Notes: a model not told the origin generated them from the sequence alone. 11,327 bases of DNA from Candidatus Omnitrophota bacterium (GCA_030018895.1 JASEHM010000011.1:1-11327), one strand, 5' to 3'; counted from the first letter of the stretch, positions 1-6,892 are shown. Translations and numbers: made by a program.

Positions 1-66
1 AAAAACACGAATTGCGACACAGTCTGAATGACGAAAAACACGAATTGCGACACAGCCTGAATGACG
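1..66. repeat. Tandem pair of a 33-bp repeat unit
   Basis: Positions 1-33 and 34-66 are the same 33-bp sequence with one difference (T23 versus C56). The unit begins AAAAACACGAATTGCGACAC. Its reverse complement occurs at 3833-3865 and, partly, at 7175-7200, each time followed by a palindromic module. The array may continue past the window edge. It sits downstream of the ferredoxin gene. Confidence 0.9.
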
Positions 67-100
67 GCTAATTTGGACAGTAATGATTCATATAGTAAAC

Positions 101-304
101 TTACTTATAGACAGTAATACAGCATTCCGGGCAAATCACCGCGCACATCGCGCAACCTGTACAATCTGCGGATCTTTTAGGTTTAACCGGCTTTATACCC
201 TTGCTATTTAAGGCGCTGTCAATACTAATCGCAGCCTTAGGGCAAAAACTAATACATAATAAGCAACCCTTACACCTATCTTTGTCTATGTTGATTTTAG
301 GCAT
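101..304 (-). CDS. 2x[4Fe-4S] ferredoxin, resembling the delta subunit of 2-oxoacid:ferredoxin oxidoreductases
   Basis: This 67-residue protein is a complete bacterial-type ferredoxin. Cluster motif I is C11-C14-C17 with C21-Pro, and motif II is C48-C51-C54 with C58-Pro. Two further cysteines, C61 and C62, lie in the C-terminal tail, which ends in ITVYK. The spacer containing NSKGIKPV and the short tail are like those of KorD/VorD-type delta subunits, which carry electrons from 2-oxoacid decarboxylation to free ferredoxin. The start codon lies inside dxs, giving a 19-nt overlap, so translational coupling to dxs is likely; no strong Shine-Dalgarno is visible. The alpha and beta catalytic subunits that usually follow are not seen, because the window ends in repeats about 100 nt downstream. 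It could instead be a stand-alone ferredoxin, for example an electron donor to the IspG/IspH steps of the pathway that dxs starts. The ferredoxin fold is sure; the partner is not. Confidence 0.9.
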   Translation of the reverse strand: MPKINIDKDRCKGCLLCISFCPKAAISIDSALNSKGIKPVKPKRSADCTGCAMCAVICPECCITVYK

Positions 305-2145
305 AACTTAATCTTCTGCGCAATTCCTTTTGCGGTTAAGCCATACTTATCCAATAAAATATCCCTTGATCCGTGGGGTATAAATTCAGGGGGCAGGCCA
401 ATTTTTATCAAAGGCTTATCTATTACCTCATTAAGTGCGCTGCCAAAGCCTCCGTTTAAAATTCCTTCTTCTACGGTAAAAATCAATTTTGTCTTTGAAC
501 TAATTGCCTTAAATAAATTTATATCTAATGGTTTTACAAAACGGCTATTGATTAATGTTGGGCAAAGCCCTTCTTTTTCTAAGATTGCGATTGCCTCAAA
601 CGCAGGATAGACCATGCTTCCCAAGGCAATAATTGCGAAATCATCTCCCTCTTTTAATATTTCAGCCTTTCCTATTTCTAATGGGCTAACAGCCAAACTG
701 GCTAACGGGCAATTAGATCTTGGATACCTTATGGCAACGGGTTTGTCTATATTTATAGCAAACTCAAGCATTGCCTCTAACTCAAAGGCGTCTTTAGGCG
801 CCATCATTACCAGATTAGGGATGGTTCTTAAAAAACTTATATCAAAAATTCCTTGATGTGTGGGGCCGTCTTCTCCTACAATTCCTGCGCGGTCAAGGGC
901 AAAAATAACGGATAAATTTTGTAAGGCTGCATTTTCAATTATTTGATCATATGCCCTTTGTAAAAAAGTAGAATATACAGCTATGACAGGTTTTAGGCCT
1001 GCCTGAGCCAGGCCAGAGGCAAAACAAACAGCATGGCCTTCAGCTATTCCTACATCAAAAAATCTTTCAGGGTAAAGATCGCGGAATTTATCCAGGCCTG
1101 TCCCCTCAGGCATAGCCGCTGTTATGGCGATTATCTTTTTATTCTCTTTAGCAAGCGCAGTTAATTTTGCGCTAAAGGCCTCAGTATAAGTTTTAGGGCT
1201 GTCTTTAGTATTAGTTAATGCCTTGCCTGTAGTAATTTCAAAAGGCCCTGTTCCGTGAAATCGGACAGGCTGGTTTTGGCTAGGTTCATAACCTTTGCCT
1301 TTTATGGTAACCAGATGCAGAAACCTGGGGCCTTTAATATTGAGGATATTTTTTAGGGTAGGGACTAATTTAGCCAGGTCATGGCCATCCAAAGGCCCAA
1401 AATAGCGAAATCCGAGTTCTTCAAACAAGATACCCGGGACAAATAATCCCTTGAGCCCTTCTTCAAATTTATTAGCCAGCTTTATTAAGTGGCTTCCTTT
1501 AGGCATGCGTGATTGGACAAAACTTTCTAAAGAATCTTTAAAACGATTGTATATAGGCAAAGAAATAAACTTATTCAGATACGTGCTTAAGGCGCCTACA
1601 TTAGGGGCAATGCTTAATTCATTAGTGTTTAAGATAACTAGCATGTCTTTTTTAAGATGCCCTGCATTGTTTAAGCCTTCAAAACAAAGCCCTCCGCTTA
1701 AAGAGCCATCGCCGATAACTGCTGCTACCTTAAATTGTCTCTCTTTTGGCAGGAGTTCTTTTGCAACGGCAAGGCCTAATGCCAATGAAACTGCCTCTGA
1801 TGAATGTCCGGTAGTAAACACATCGTATATGGATTCATCTTTAGAAGGAAAGCCGCTTATCCCTTGATATTGCCGAAGAGAGAGAAAGTCCTTGTTTCTT
1901 CCGGTAAGGATTTTATGCGCGTAAGCCTGATGTCCCACATCAAAAATGATTTTATCCATAGGCGCATCCAGGCAATAATGCAGGGCGATGATTAACTCAA
2001 CTGCCCCTAGACTTGAGGCAAGGTGGCCTCCGGTTTGTGAAACTACTTCTATAATTCTCTGTCTGATTTCCCGGGCAAGCTCAGGCAGTTCCTGTTCTTT
2101 AAGTTTTTTTAAATCCCCGGGGTTATTTATCTTTTCTAATAGCAT
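286..2145 (-). CDS. dxs: 1-deoxy-D-xylulose-5-phosphate synthase
   Basis: DXS condenses pyruvate and glyceraldehyde 3-phosphate to DXP, using thiamine diphosphate and Mg2+, as the first step of the MEP isoprenoid pathway in the cytoplasm. At 619 residues it is the usual family length. Visible motifs in order are GGHLASSLG (39-47) with H41, FDVGHQAYAHKILTGR (68-83), TTGHSS (111-116), the ThDP motif GDGSLSGG (145-152) with N173/N175, the catalytic-glutamate motif IAEGHAV (367-373) with E369, and DRAGIVGEDGPTHQG (418-432). Two common motif positions differ: IAEQHAV reads IAEGHAV, and the usual NDN reads NTN. Neither removes a core catalytic residue. The start was chosen because the N-terminus MLLEKINNPGDLKKL aligns with the normal family start; its ribosome binding site is weak. 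It lies 66 nt after xseB, a common arrangement, and overlaps the ferredoxin gene by 19 nt. Confidence 0.98.
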   Translation of the reverse strand: MLLEKINNPGDLKKLKEQELPELAREIRQRIIEVVSQTGGHLASSLGAVELIIALHYCLDAPMDKIIFDVGHQAYAHKILTGRNKDFLSLRQYQGISGFPSKDESIYDVFTTGHSSEAVSLALGLAVAKELLPKERQFKVAAVIGDGSLSGGLCFEGLNNAGHLKKDMLVILNTNELSIAPNVGALSTYLNKFISLPIYNRFKDSLESFVQSRMPKGSHLIKLANKFEEGLKGLFVPGILFEELGFRYFGPLDGHDLAKLVPTLKNILNIKGPRFLHLVTIKGKGYEPSQNQPVRFHGTGPFEITTGKALTNTKDSPKTYTEAFSAKLTALAKENKKIIAITAAMPEGTGLDKFRDLYPERFFDVGIAEGHAVCFASGLAQAGLKPVIAVYSTFLQRAYDQIIENAALQNLSVIFALDRAGIVGEDGPTHQGIFDISFLRTIPNLVMMAPKDAFELEAMLEFAINIDKPVAIRYPRSNCPLASLAVSPLEIGKAEILKEGDDFAIIALGSMVYPAFEAIAILEKEGLCPTLINSRFVKPLDINLFKAISSKTKLIFTVEEGILNGGFGSALNEVIDKPLIKIGLPPEFIPHGSRDILLDKYGLTAKGIAQKIKLCLKST

Positions 2146-2211
2146 AATCTATCTTACCCGCCTTTGCCTATTGCAAAAGCCTCTGAAAAAATCCATTTTC
2201 CTGTCAAAAAT

Positions 2212-2442
2212 CTATTCTTCTACTTCCGCCGGCTTTAATTCAAATTCGCCTTTTTTGTTTTTGGTGAGAAGCTCTATTTTTTTCTTAGCAGCCTCAAGCC
2301 GCAGGTTGCAGGCCCGGGATAATTCAATACCTTCCTGGTATTTCTTTAATGCCTCATCTAAGGATATATCGCCTTTTTCTAAATCCTCAACAATTTTTTC
2401 TAATTTTTTTAATGCGTCCTCAAACCTTATTTCTGCCATCAT
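2212..2442 (-). CDS. xseB: Exodeoxyribonuclease VII small subunit
   Basis: XseB is the small helical subunit of exonuclease VII, which degrades single-stranded DNA to oligonucleotides; several copies coat the coiled-coil region of XseA. The 76-residue product is full length and shows the family signature RFEDALKKLEKIVEDLEKG followed by the second helix with SLDEALKKYQEGIEL. It ends in an acidic tail. The gene overlaps the end of xseA by 4 nt (ATGA), typical of translational coupling. Two ATG codons stand in tandem at 2442-2440 and 2439-2437. A GGAGG (2451-2447 on the minus strand) is 4 nt from the first and 7 nt from the second, so the second ATG is probably the real start, giving 75 residues. 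Confidence 0.96.
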   Translation of the reverse strand: MMAEIRFEDALKKLEKIVEDLEKGDISLDEALKKYQEGIELSRACNLRLEAAKKKIELLTKNKKGEFELKPAEVEE

Positions 2443-2451
2443 TTAACCTCC
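2437..2451 (-). promoter_or_regulatory. Shine-Dalgarno deciding the xseB start
   Basis: GGAGG at 2451-2447 is followed by TTAA and two consecutive ATG codons. The 7-nt spacing favours the second ATG (2439-2437). The site lies inside the last codons of xseA, so ribosomes finishing xseA could re-initiate here. Confidence 0.6.
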
Positions 2452-3770
2452 ATAACCTTGCTTAAAATTTCACCCTCATATACCTTAGTCTTAATAATCG
2501 TCCCTTCTGCAAGGGGTTTTGTGTCTTTTAAAATCATTTCCTCCGGCATTTTAAATGTAATACTATAGCCGCGGTTTAAAATATTCAAAGGGCTTAAGGA
2601 AAAAAGTTTTCCTGTTGCTGCCTTAAATTCAGCCTCTCTTAATTCAATAAAGTGTTGTATGCGCAGGCAGGCTTGCTTAAACAGATCTGTAATTTTTAGC
2701 TTATACTGCTGAATAAGCAGAACCGGATTGAGGATTAATAGTTTTTTTGCGTTTATATCCAACTCTTTTTCTTTCAACTCTATCAAATGCCCTGTATTAA
2801 GCGTTAGGCGATACAGGTAATTATCCATACGTTCTTGAAACGTAAGGGCATTGTCTAAAAATGACCTTTTTAAATCAGCGGCTAAATCATTTAATTGCCT
2901 GCTTAGGTCCTCTTTTTTTGGCATAACCATTTCCGCAGCAGAAGAAGGCGTAGCTGCGCGCATATCCGAGACTAAATCCGCAATCGTCCAATCGCGCTCA
3001 TGGCCTACAGCTGAAATTACCGGGATCTCGGAGTTATATATTGAGCGCGCAACTATTTCTTCATTAAACGCCCAAAGATCCTCAAAACTTCCGCCGCCCC
3101 TGCCAACAATTAGGACCTCAATCTTTTCTTGAAGGGGAAGGCTTTCATTAAAGTTGTTTAAATCTTTTATAGCATGGGAAATTTCCTCTTTCGCGCCTTC
3201 ACCTTGCACCAGGACAGAGTTAATAATAATATTGGCGCCGCTAAAACGCCGTTCTAAAACCTTTAATATATCCTTTATGGCTGCGCCTGATATAGAGGTA
3301 ACTATCCCGATCCTTGAAGGGAGATAAGGTATAGGCCTTTTATGCTGCGCTGAAAAAAGGCCTTCTTTTTCTAACTTTTTTTTAAGCTGTTCTAAGGCTA
3401 ATTGCAGGCTTCCTATGCCTTTGGGTTCAATCCTTTCCGTAATTAATTTATATTCACCGCGCGGGGCATAAACATCAATTTTGCCAAAGCAGATTACGGA
3501 TAATCCGTCCTCAATCTTAAACTTGATATCCCTCTCAGCCGCCCTAAACATAACTGCGCCAAGAAGGGCATCCTTGTCTTTTAAGGAAAAATAAAAATGC
3601 CCTGAAGGATAAACTCTGAAGTTAGTGATCTCTCCTTCTACCCAGACATCTGAATAGGTATTTTTGAGGGTCGTCTTTATATCGGAGGTAATCTCAGATA
3701 CAGTATAGATATGACGGCCCTTGGTTAAATCTGTCCGTTCTTGGAAAAGTTCTATCTGGTTTTCTGGCAT
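2439..3770 (-). CDS. xseA: Exodeoxyribonuclease VII large subunit
   Basis: XseA is the catalytic subunit of exonuclease VII, a metal-independent single-strand DNA exonuclease involved in repair. The 443-residue product has the usual order: an N-terminal OB fold (about 21-118, with the start of the motif at VSEITSDIK and VEGEITNF), the catalytic region with IGIVTSISGAAIKDIL (154-169), GRGGGSFEDLWAFNEE (223-238) and AVGHERD (254-260) followed by TPSSAAE (274-280), a long helical region for XseB binding (about 285-385), and the C-terminal NRGYSITF segment. The family motif GHETD reads GHERD here, with the His and Asp kept. No clear ribosome binding site precedes the ATG. Upstream lies a MITE-like insertion; without it the gene would begin 18 nt after the stop of the GH39-like gene. 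Confidence 0.97.
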   Translation of the reverse strand: MPENQIELFQERTDLTKGRHIYTVSEITSDIKTTLKNTYSDVWVEGEITNFRVYPSGHFYFSLKDKDALLGAVMFRAAERDIKFKIEDGLSVICFGKIDVYAPRGEYKLITERIEPKGIGSLQLALEQLKKKLEKEGLFSAQHKRPIPYLPSRIGIVTSISGAAIKDILKVLERRFSGANIIINSVLVQGEGAKEEISHAIKDLNNFNESLPLQEKIEVLIVGRGGGSFEDLWAFNEEIVARSIYNSEIPVISAVGHERDWTIADLVSDMRAATPSSAAEMVMPKKEDLSRQLNDLAADLKRSFLDNALTFQERMDNYLYRLTLNTGHLIELKEKELDINAKKLLILNPVLLIQQYKLKITDLFKQACLRIQHFIELREAEFKAATGKLFSLSPLNILNRGYSITFKMPEEMILKDTKPLAEGTIIKTKVYEGEILSKVMEVK

Positions 3771-3788
3771 TTTTTTTGTCGCAGATAC

Positions 3789-4000
3789 TTAAGAAGGTAA
3801 CAGTTTAGCTTTAAAAGAAGCTCGATGGAAATCGTCATTCAGACTGTGTCGCAATTCGTGTTTTTTGTCATTGCGAGGAGCAAACGAAGTGAGCGGCGAA
3901 GCAATCTCCGACGGTGATAGAGATTGCTTCGCCCTGCACCATACGGTACAAGGCTCGCAATGACAAAGTGCTTCCAAAAGCTGAACTGTTGCTTAAGGAG
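3789..4000. mobile_element. MITE-like element with diverged 13-bp inverted ends and an 8-bp imperfect target duplication
   Basis: The element occupies 3797-3992 (196 bp). Its left end is GTAACAGTTTAGC (3797-3809) and its right end is GCTGAACTGTTGC (3980-3992); the two match at 11 of 13 positions as inverted repeats. Just outside lie TTAAGAAG (3789-3796) and TTAAGGAG (3993-4000), a 7 of 8 direct repeat that looks like a target duplication. The right-hand copy contains the stop codon of the GH39-like gene. It encodes nothing credible; its interior is built from a 33-bp repeat unit and a palindromic module. The same ends occur at 6977-7118. GTAA ends with 8-bp duplications recall the IS66 family, but that assignment is inference. 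Confidence 0.75.
3833..3964 (+). repeat. 33-bp repeat unit followed by a GTCATT-bounded palindromic module
   Basis: Positions 3833-3865 match the reverse complement of the 33-bp tandem unit at 1-66. A palindromic module follows at 3867-3964, starting GTCATTGCGAGG and ending CTCGCAATGAC. Inside it is a perfect 12-bp inverted repeat, CGAAGCAATCTC (3897-3908) with GAGATTGCTTCG (3920-3931). The module's left half is nearly identical to 7202-7266. Confidence 0.85.
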
Positions 4001-5942
4001 ACTCTGGCTGCTCGCTGCTTACTGACGGCTGCGCAATCGGTTTCTTCTTCAGTACAATCATCCTTACTGAATAAGGCTTTAAAGATAAAACCTCTTGGTA
4101 TAAGTTATCCCCTGTAATCTCTTTTTCTTCATCAGGAAGAAATTCGCAATTTAGACTGCAGGAAGAATCCACTGTATAGCGCTGATAGAGATAATCACCA
4201 GCCAGATTTTTGATGTTAAGCTTTATATTCCTTGTATTAAGGCTGTAAAGCTCGGCTTTCCTGCTTAATTCCAGCGCCTTATCCAGCATATTTCTTACTT
4301 TATCAGTTATTCGTAAACTATTGCTTTTTATTTGACCGGATAGCAATTTTCTCAAACTATCAGAATTAACAATATCTAAAAGGGTTTTGCGCTCTGTGTT
4401 GTTTATGCCCGTTACATTTCTTGATAGATAACTTGTGGCTGTATCCGGGTCAATATAATTATAAAAAATCAATGTAAGCGTATCTTTTTCTTTGGTGGCG
4501 AGAGTACCTATAAATTGGTCATCAAGTTTAACCGTAAACATTTCGTTTCCCAAGTTAGCCAGCATTTTGAAAATATTGTATGCGGCTTTTGCAGAATTCT
4601 TATTTAGGGGGTTAGAAAAATCTTTTTTAACGGGAGAGGCGTTTGATTCAGAATAAAATATGCCTACATTTCTTACTATATCTTCTTTTGCATTTTGAAA
4701 GTCTTGAAGGCAAAAATATATCTGGTTATCAATGCCTGACTCAGACATATTTTTTATCCTGGCAGGGATAAAGCTTGCGCAGATATAAGATTTTTCTTTT
4801 CTTGCAGATAGGATATTAGCGCCGGAATCAAAATTCCATTCGCTTACAATTAGAGGGGTGTTTTCATTAAATCTAAAATAAGCAAGCCAGGTTCGGATAA
4901 GTCCGGAGCCGAATTTATCATACACTGTCTTTTCCTTTTCTGTTTCACCGGAGGTAGAAAATCCGTGCCAGGTAATAAAATCTAAAGGTAAATGCCTTTG
5001 ATAGCAGAATTTGATAAGGTCGTAAATGAGGCTTTTTTCTGCTGTTATTATCGTGTTGCCTCCGATGTTCTGAAACCACCAGCTTATACCCGGCCCTCCC
5101 AAAGGAATTTCTATTTTGGTTTCTGCCTCCAGCTCTATTACTGCTTCGGCAATTGCGCGGTATAAATTCAGGTATTCCTGTTTTGCGCCTAAAAAGAAAC
5201 TATCCTGATCAGGCGCGCTCCAGATTTCATACCAAATATTGTATTTTTTAATGCAGCTTAGGTCCCTGATTATATCCTTTATCAGCCCTTTAAATGCCTT
5301 TAAATTTAGAGGCGCGCTCCTTTTGTCTAAAACCTTTCCTAAACCAGCAGGCGTTCCGAATATATCCAGAATAACTGTTCCACCTGAGGCGCTGATATTT
5401 TTTAGGATTTCATCATAATTATCGAGCAGTTTTTTTTGGGCATCTTTATTTTTAGTAAGTTGATTTATTTCCCAAAGATTATACTGCAGTCGGTAAAAAC
5501 CATTAAAACCGATATCCTTCTGCCATAAATTTAAGATTTCGCTTGAGGCAAGCGTCTGCGGCCAGGAAGTATCCTTATAAAAACCCTTGCCGCTTAAGTC
5601 AATGTTGGGCTTGAAAATTTTAGGCAAAGGAATAGTTGTAGAGTTAATATCAATAGTAATTTCTAATTCATCGCTTTGTTGGGCAAAACAGATGAAGCCT
5701 CTCCCCGCTATAAGCGGGGAGGTTTCTTGGGGCGAATATATGAACGTAAGGTGCAAGGCGAAAAATGCAAAACTAAAACCTAAAACTAAAAGCTTTTTTG
5801 AAAAACTTTTAGTTTTGCGCCCCAGTTCTTCGTTTCTCGTCTTATGGCTTTGGCTAAAGGAAGCCAAACCACTGCCTTCTGGCTTGAAACCTAATGCAAA
5901 ATCTGGGTTGATTTTTTCGCCTCTTGCCTTTTGTCTGTTCAT
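3993..5942 (-). CDS. Secreted GH39-like glycoside hydrolase homologue, probably lacking the acid/base residue
   Basis: The 649-residue product resembles family GH39 (beta-xylosidase/alpha-iduronidase type) TIM-barrel proteins. Fold-specific stretches are YEIWSAPD (238-245), GGPGISWWF (282-290), PLDFITWHGFST (319-330) and PLIVSEWN (363-370). E368 matches the family nucleophile. The acid/base motif, normally W-N-E-P, reads W-S-A-P (241-244): A243 stands where the glutamate should be, and the codons read TGG-AGC-GCG-CCT. Classical retaining hydrolysis is therefore doubtful; a binding role or altered chemistry is possible. Residues 50-70 are strongly hydrophobic, suggesting a signal peptide with cleavage near CFA-QQS (85-90), but about 45 hydrophilic residues precede it, unusual for an export signal. 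No other ATG fits and no ribosome binding site is clear. The region after residue 500 is a beta-type tail with a helical insert, ending in a Pro/Ser-rich segment. Its place between ymdB and xseA is unusual. Confidence 0.8.
   Translation of the reverse strand: MNRQKARGEKINPDFALGFKPEGSGLASFSQSHKTRNEELGRKTKSFSKKLLVLGFSFAFFALHLTFIYSPQETSPLIAGRGFICFAQQSDELEITIDINSTTIPLPKIFKPNIDLSGKGFYKDTSWPQTLASSEILNLWQKDIGFNGFYRLQYNLWEINQLTKNKDAQKKLLDNYDEILKNISASGGTVILDIFGTPAGLGKVLDKRSAPLNLKAFKGLIKDIIRDLSCIKKYNIWYEIWSAPDQDSFFLGAKQEYLNLYRAIAEAVIELEAETKIEIPLGGPGISWWFQNIGGNTIITAEKSLIYDLIKFCYQRHLPLDFITWHGFSTSGETEKEKTVYDKFGSGLIRTWLAYFRFNENTPLIVSEWNFDSGANILSARKEKSYICASFIPARIKNMSESGIDNQIYFCLQDFQNAKEDIVRNVGIFYSESNASPVKKDFSNPLNKNSAKAAYNIFKMLANLGNEMFTVKLDDQFIGTLATKEKDTLTLIFYNYIDPDTATSYLSRNVTGINNTERKTLLDIVNSDSLRKLLSGQIKSNSLRITDKVRNMLDKALELSRKAELYSLNTRNIKLNIKNLAGDYLYQRYTVDSSCSLNCEFLPDEEKEITGDNLYQEVLSLKPYSVRMIVLKKKPIAQPSVSSEQPESP
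5692..5725 (-). repeat. Palindromic repeat lying in frame inside the GH39-like gene
   Basis: CTCCCCGCT-ATA-AGCGGGGAG (5701-5721) is a perfect 9-bp hairpin, followed on the minus strand by GGCTTCAT. A related copy in the opposite orientation lies at 9149-9179, also ending GCTTCAT. It encodes about residues 73-84 (ETSPLIAGRGFI), just before the predicted signal cleavage site, and keeps the reading frame. Confidence 0.7.
5782..5816. repeat. Perfect 11-bp inverted repeat within the GH39-like coding region
   Basis: AAAACTAAAAG (5782-5792) is matched by CTTTTAGTTTT (5806-5816), with an AT-rich interior that can extend the stem. A second GCAAAACTA lies just outside at 5768-5776. It encodes about residues 43-54 (KTKSFSKKLLVL), the start of the hydrophobic segment. 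Confidence 0.6.
5849..5868. repeat. 7-bp inverted repeat in the N-terminal extension of the GH39-like gene
   Basis: TTTGGCT (5849-5855) is matched by AGCCAAA (5862-5868) around a 6-nt loop. With the two palindromes at 5782-5816 and 5701-5721 it makes a run of three hairpins in the first 80 codons. Confidence 0.45.
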
Positions 5943-5979
5943 CTTAAGATAGTTAATATTGAAAAACTCTTCTTTTTTA

Positions 5980-6072
5980 TGATTACACTGATTAAAAATC
6001 AGATTACATAGATTAAATATCGTCGCATAAAATTTGTGTAATCACTTTTATAATTTGTGTAATCAAGCTAAC
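5980..6072. repeat. 21-bp periodic GATTACAC-type repeats in inverted arrangement
   Basis: Two 21-bp units (5981-6001 and 6002-6022, 17 of 21 identical) begin GATTACA and contain GATTAAA. After a short spacer come two more 21-bp-spaced units (6031-6051 and 6052-6072) that share the 14-mer AATTTGTGTAATCA. Their GTGTAATCA is the reverse complement of TGATTACAC at 5980-5988. A small palindrome, CTGATT-AAA-AATCAG, sits at 5988-6002. This fills the gap between ymdB and the GH39-like gene. Confidence 0.75.
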
Positions 6073-6094
6073 ATTAGCTTTTTCAGTGTTAGCT
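6066..6094 (-). other. Inverted repeat overlapping the ymdB stop codon
   Basis: AGCTAACA (6066-6073) and TGTTAGCT (6087-6094) form a perfect 8-bp stem with a 13-nt loop. It covers the end of ymdB (stop 6095-6093). No T-run follows on the minus strand, so it is not a convincing intrinsic terminator. Confidence 0.4.
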
Positions 6095-6875
6095 AAGATA
6101 GTTTCTTCTGTATTCGAACAATTGACCTTGCTTTGCCTGTTTTTTCATCTACATCCAAAACTGCGCCATGCAGTTGAATATTCTCGCAAGCCACCTCAAA
6201 TTTTATGGGTATTGCGCTAAGAAATCTCTCTAAGACATTCTCAACGCGCCTTCCAATCACAGAATCATATGGGCCTGTCATTCCCGCGTCTGTTAAATAG
6301 GCGCTGCCTTGAGGAAGAATCTTTTCATCAGCTGTTTGGATATGGGTATGTGTGCCTAAAATTGCGCAGGCCTTTCCGTCTAAATACCAGCCTAAGGCAA
6401 CCTTTTCAGAAGTTGCCTCTGCGTGGATATCCACAATAATTATATTTGTTTCTTTGGATAAGGCGTTAACTGCCTCCAGCGTCTTTTTAAAAGGGCATTC
6501 CAATGCCTCCATAAAAACCCTGCCATTAACATTTACTACTCCGATTCTAGCGCCATTTTTTGCCTTAAATAATCCGAATCCTCGGCCTGGCGCTCCTGCA
6601 GGAAAGTTTATTGGCCTTAAAATCCGCTCCTCCTGCTCTATAAACTCAAATATCTCCCTTTTTTTCCAGATATGGTCTCCTGAGGTTAAAACATCAATCC
6701 CAAAACCAAAAAGTTCAGCGGCAATCTTAGCAGTAATGCCTGAGCCTCCAGCGGCATTTTCAGCATTAGCAATGACAAAATCTAAGCCAAGTTCTTTTTT
6801 TAATTCAGGCACCAGGCCTTCTACTGCCTGCCTGCCTGGACTGCCAACTATGTCGCCAATAAATAATATTTTCAT
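6093..6875 (-). CDS. ymdB: YmdB/TIGR00282-family metallophosphodiesterase
   Basis: This 260-residue protein, full length for the family, belongs to the YmdB group of dinuclear metallophosphoesterases. The Bacillus member hydrolyses 2',3'-cyclic nucleotides and influences development and biofilm genes. Metal-site motifs are GDIVGSPGR (7-15, D8), NAENAAGG (37-44, E39/N40), SGDHIW (65-70, D67/H68), DIHAEATSEK (149-158, H151) and GTHTHIQTAD (174-183, H176/H178). At the GNH position of many relatives Asn is replaced by Asp (D67), which could still bind metal. A GAAGG lies 9-10 nt before the ATG. It follows rny in order, as in many bacteria, but the two are now 567 nt apart because of repeats. No signal peptide or membrane segment is visible, so it is cytoplasmic. 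The substrate here is inferred from the family. Confidence 0.95.
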   Translation of the reverse strand: MKILFIGDIVGSPGRQAVEGLVPELKKELGLDFVIANAENAAGGSGITAKIAAELFGFGIDVLTSGDHIWKKREIFEFIEQEERILRPINFPAGAPGRGFGLFKAKNGARIGVVNVNGRVFMEALECPFKKTLEAVNALSKETNIIIVDIHAEATSEKVALGWYLDGKACAILGTHTHIQTADEKILPQGSAYLTDAGMTGPYDSVIGRRVENVLERFLSAIPIKFEVACENIQLHGAVLDVDEKTGKARSIVRIQKKLS

Positions 6876-6892
6876 TAATTATAACCTTCATA

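Noticed and set aside
1..66. CRISPR array
   Set aside because: The two 33-bp units are directly adjacent with no spacers, and other copies are dispersed.
3789..4117. Short open frames on both strands around the GH39-like/xseA junction
   Set aside because: They read through the MITE and its palindromes; the translations reflect repeat sequence only.
6066..6094. Intrinsic terminator after ymdB
   Set aside because: The stem is good but overlaps the stop codon and no T-run follows on the minus strand.
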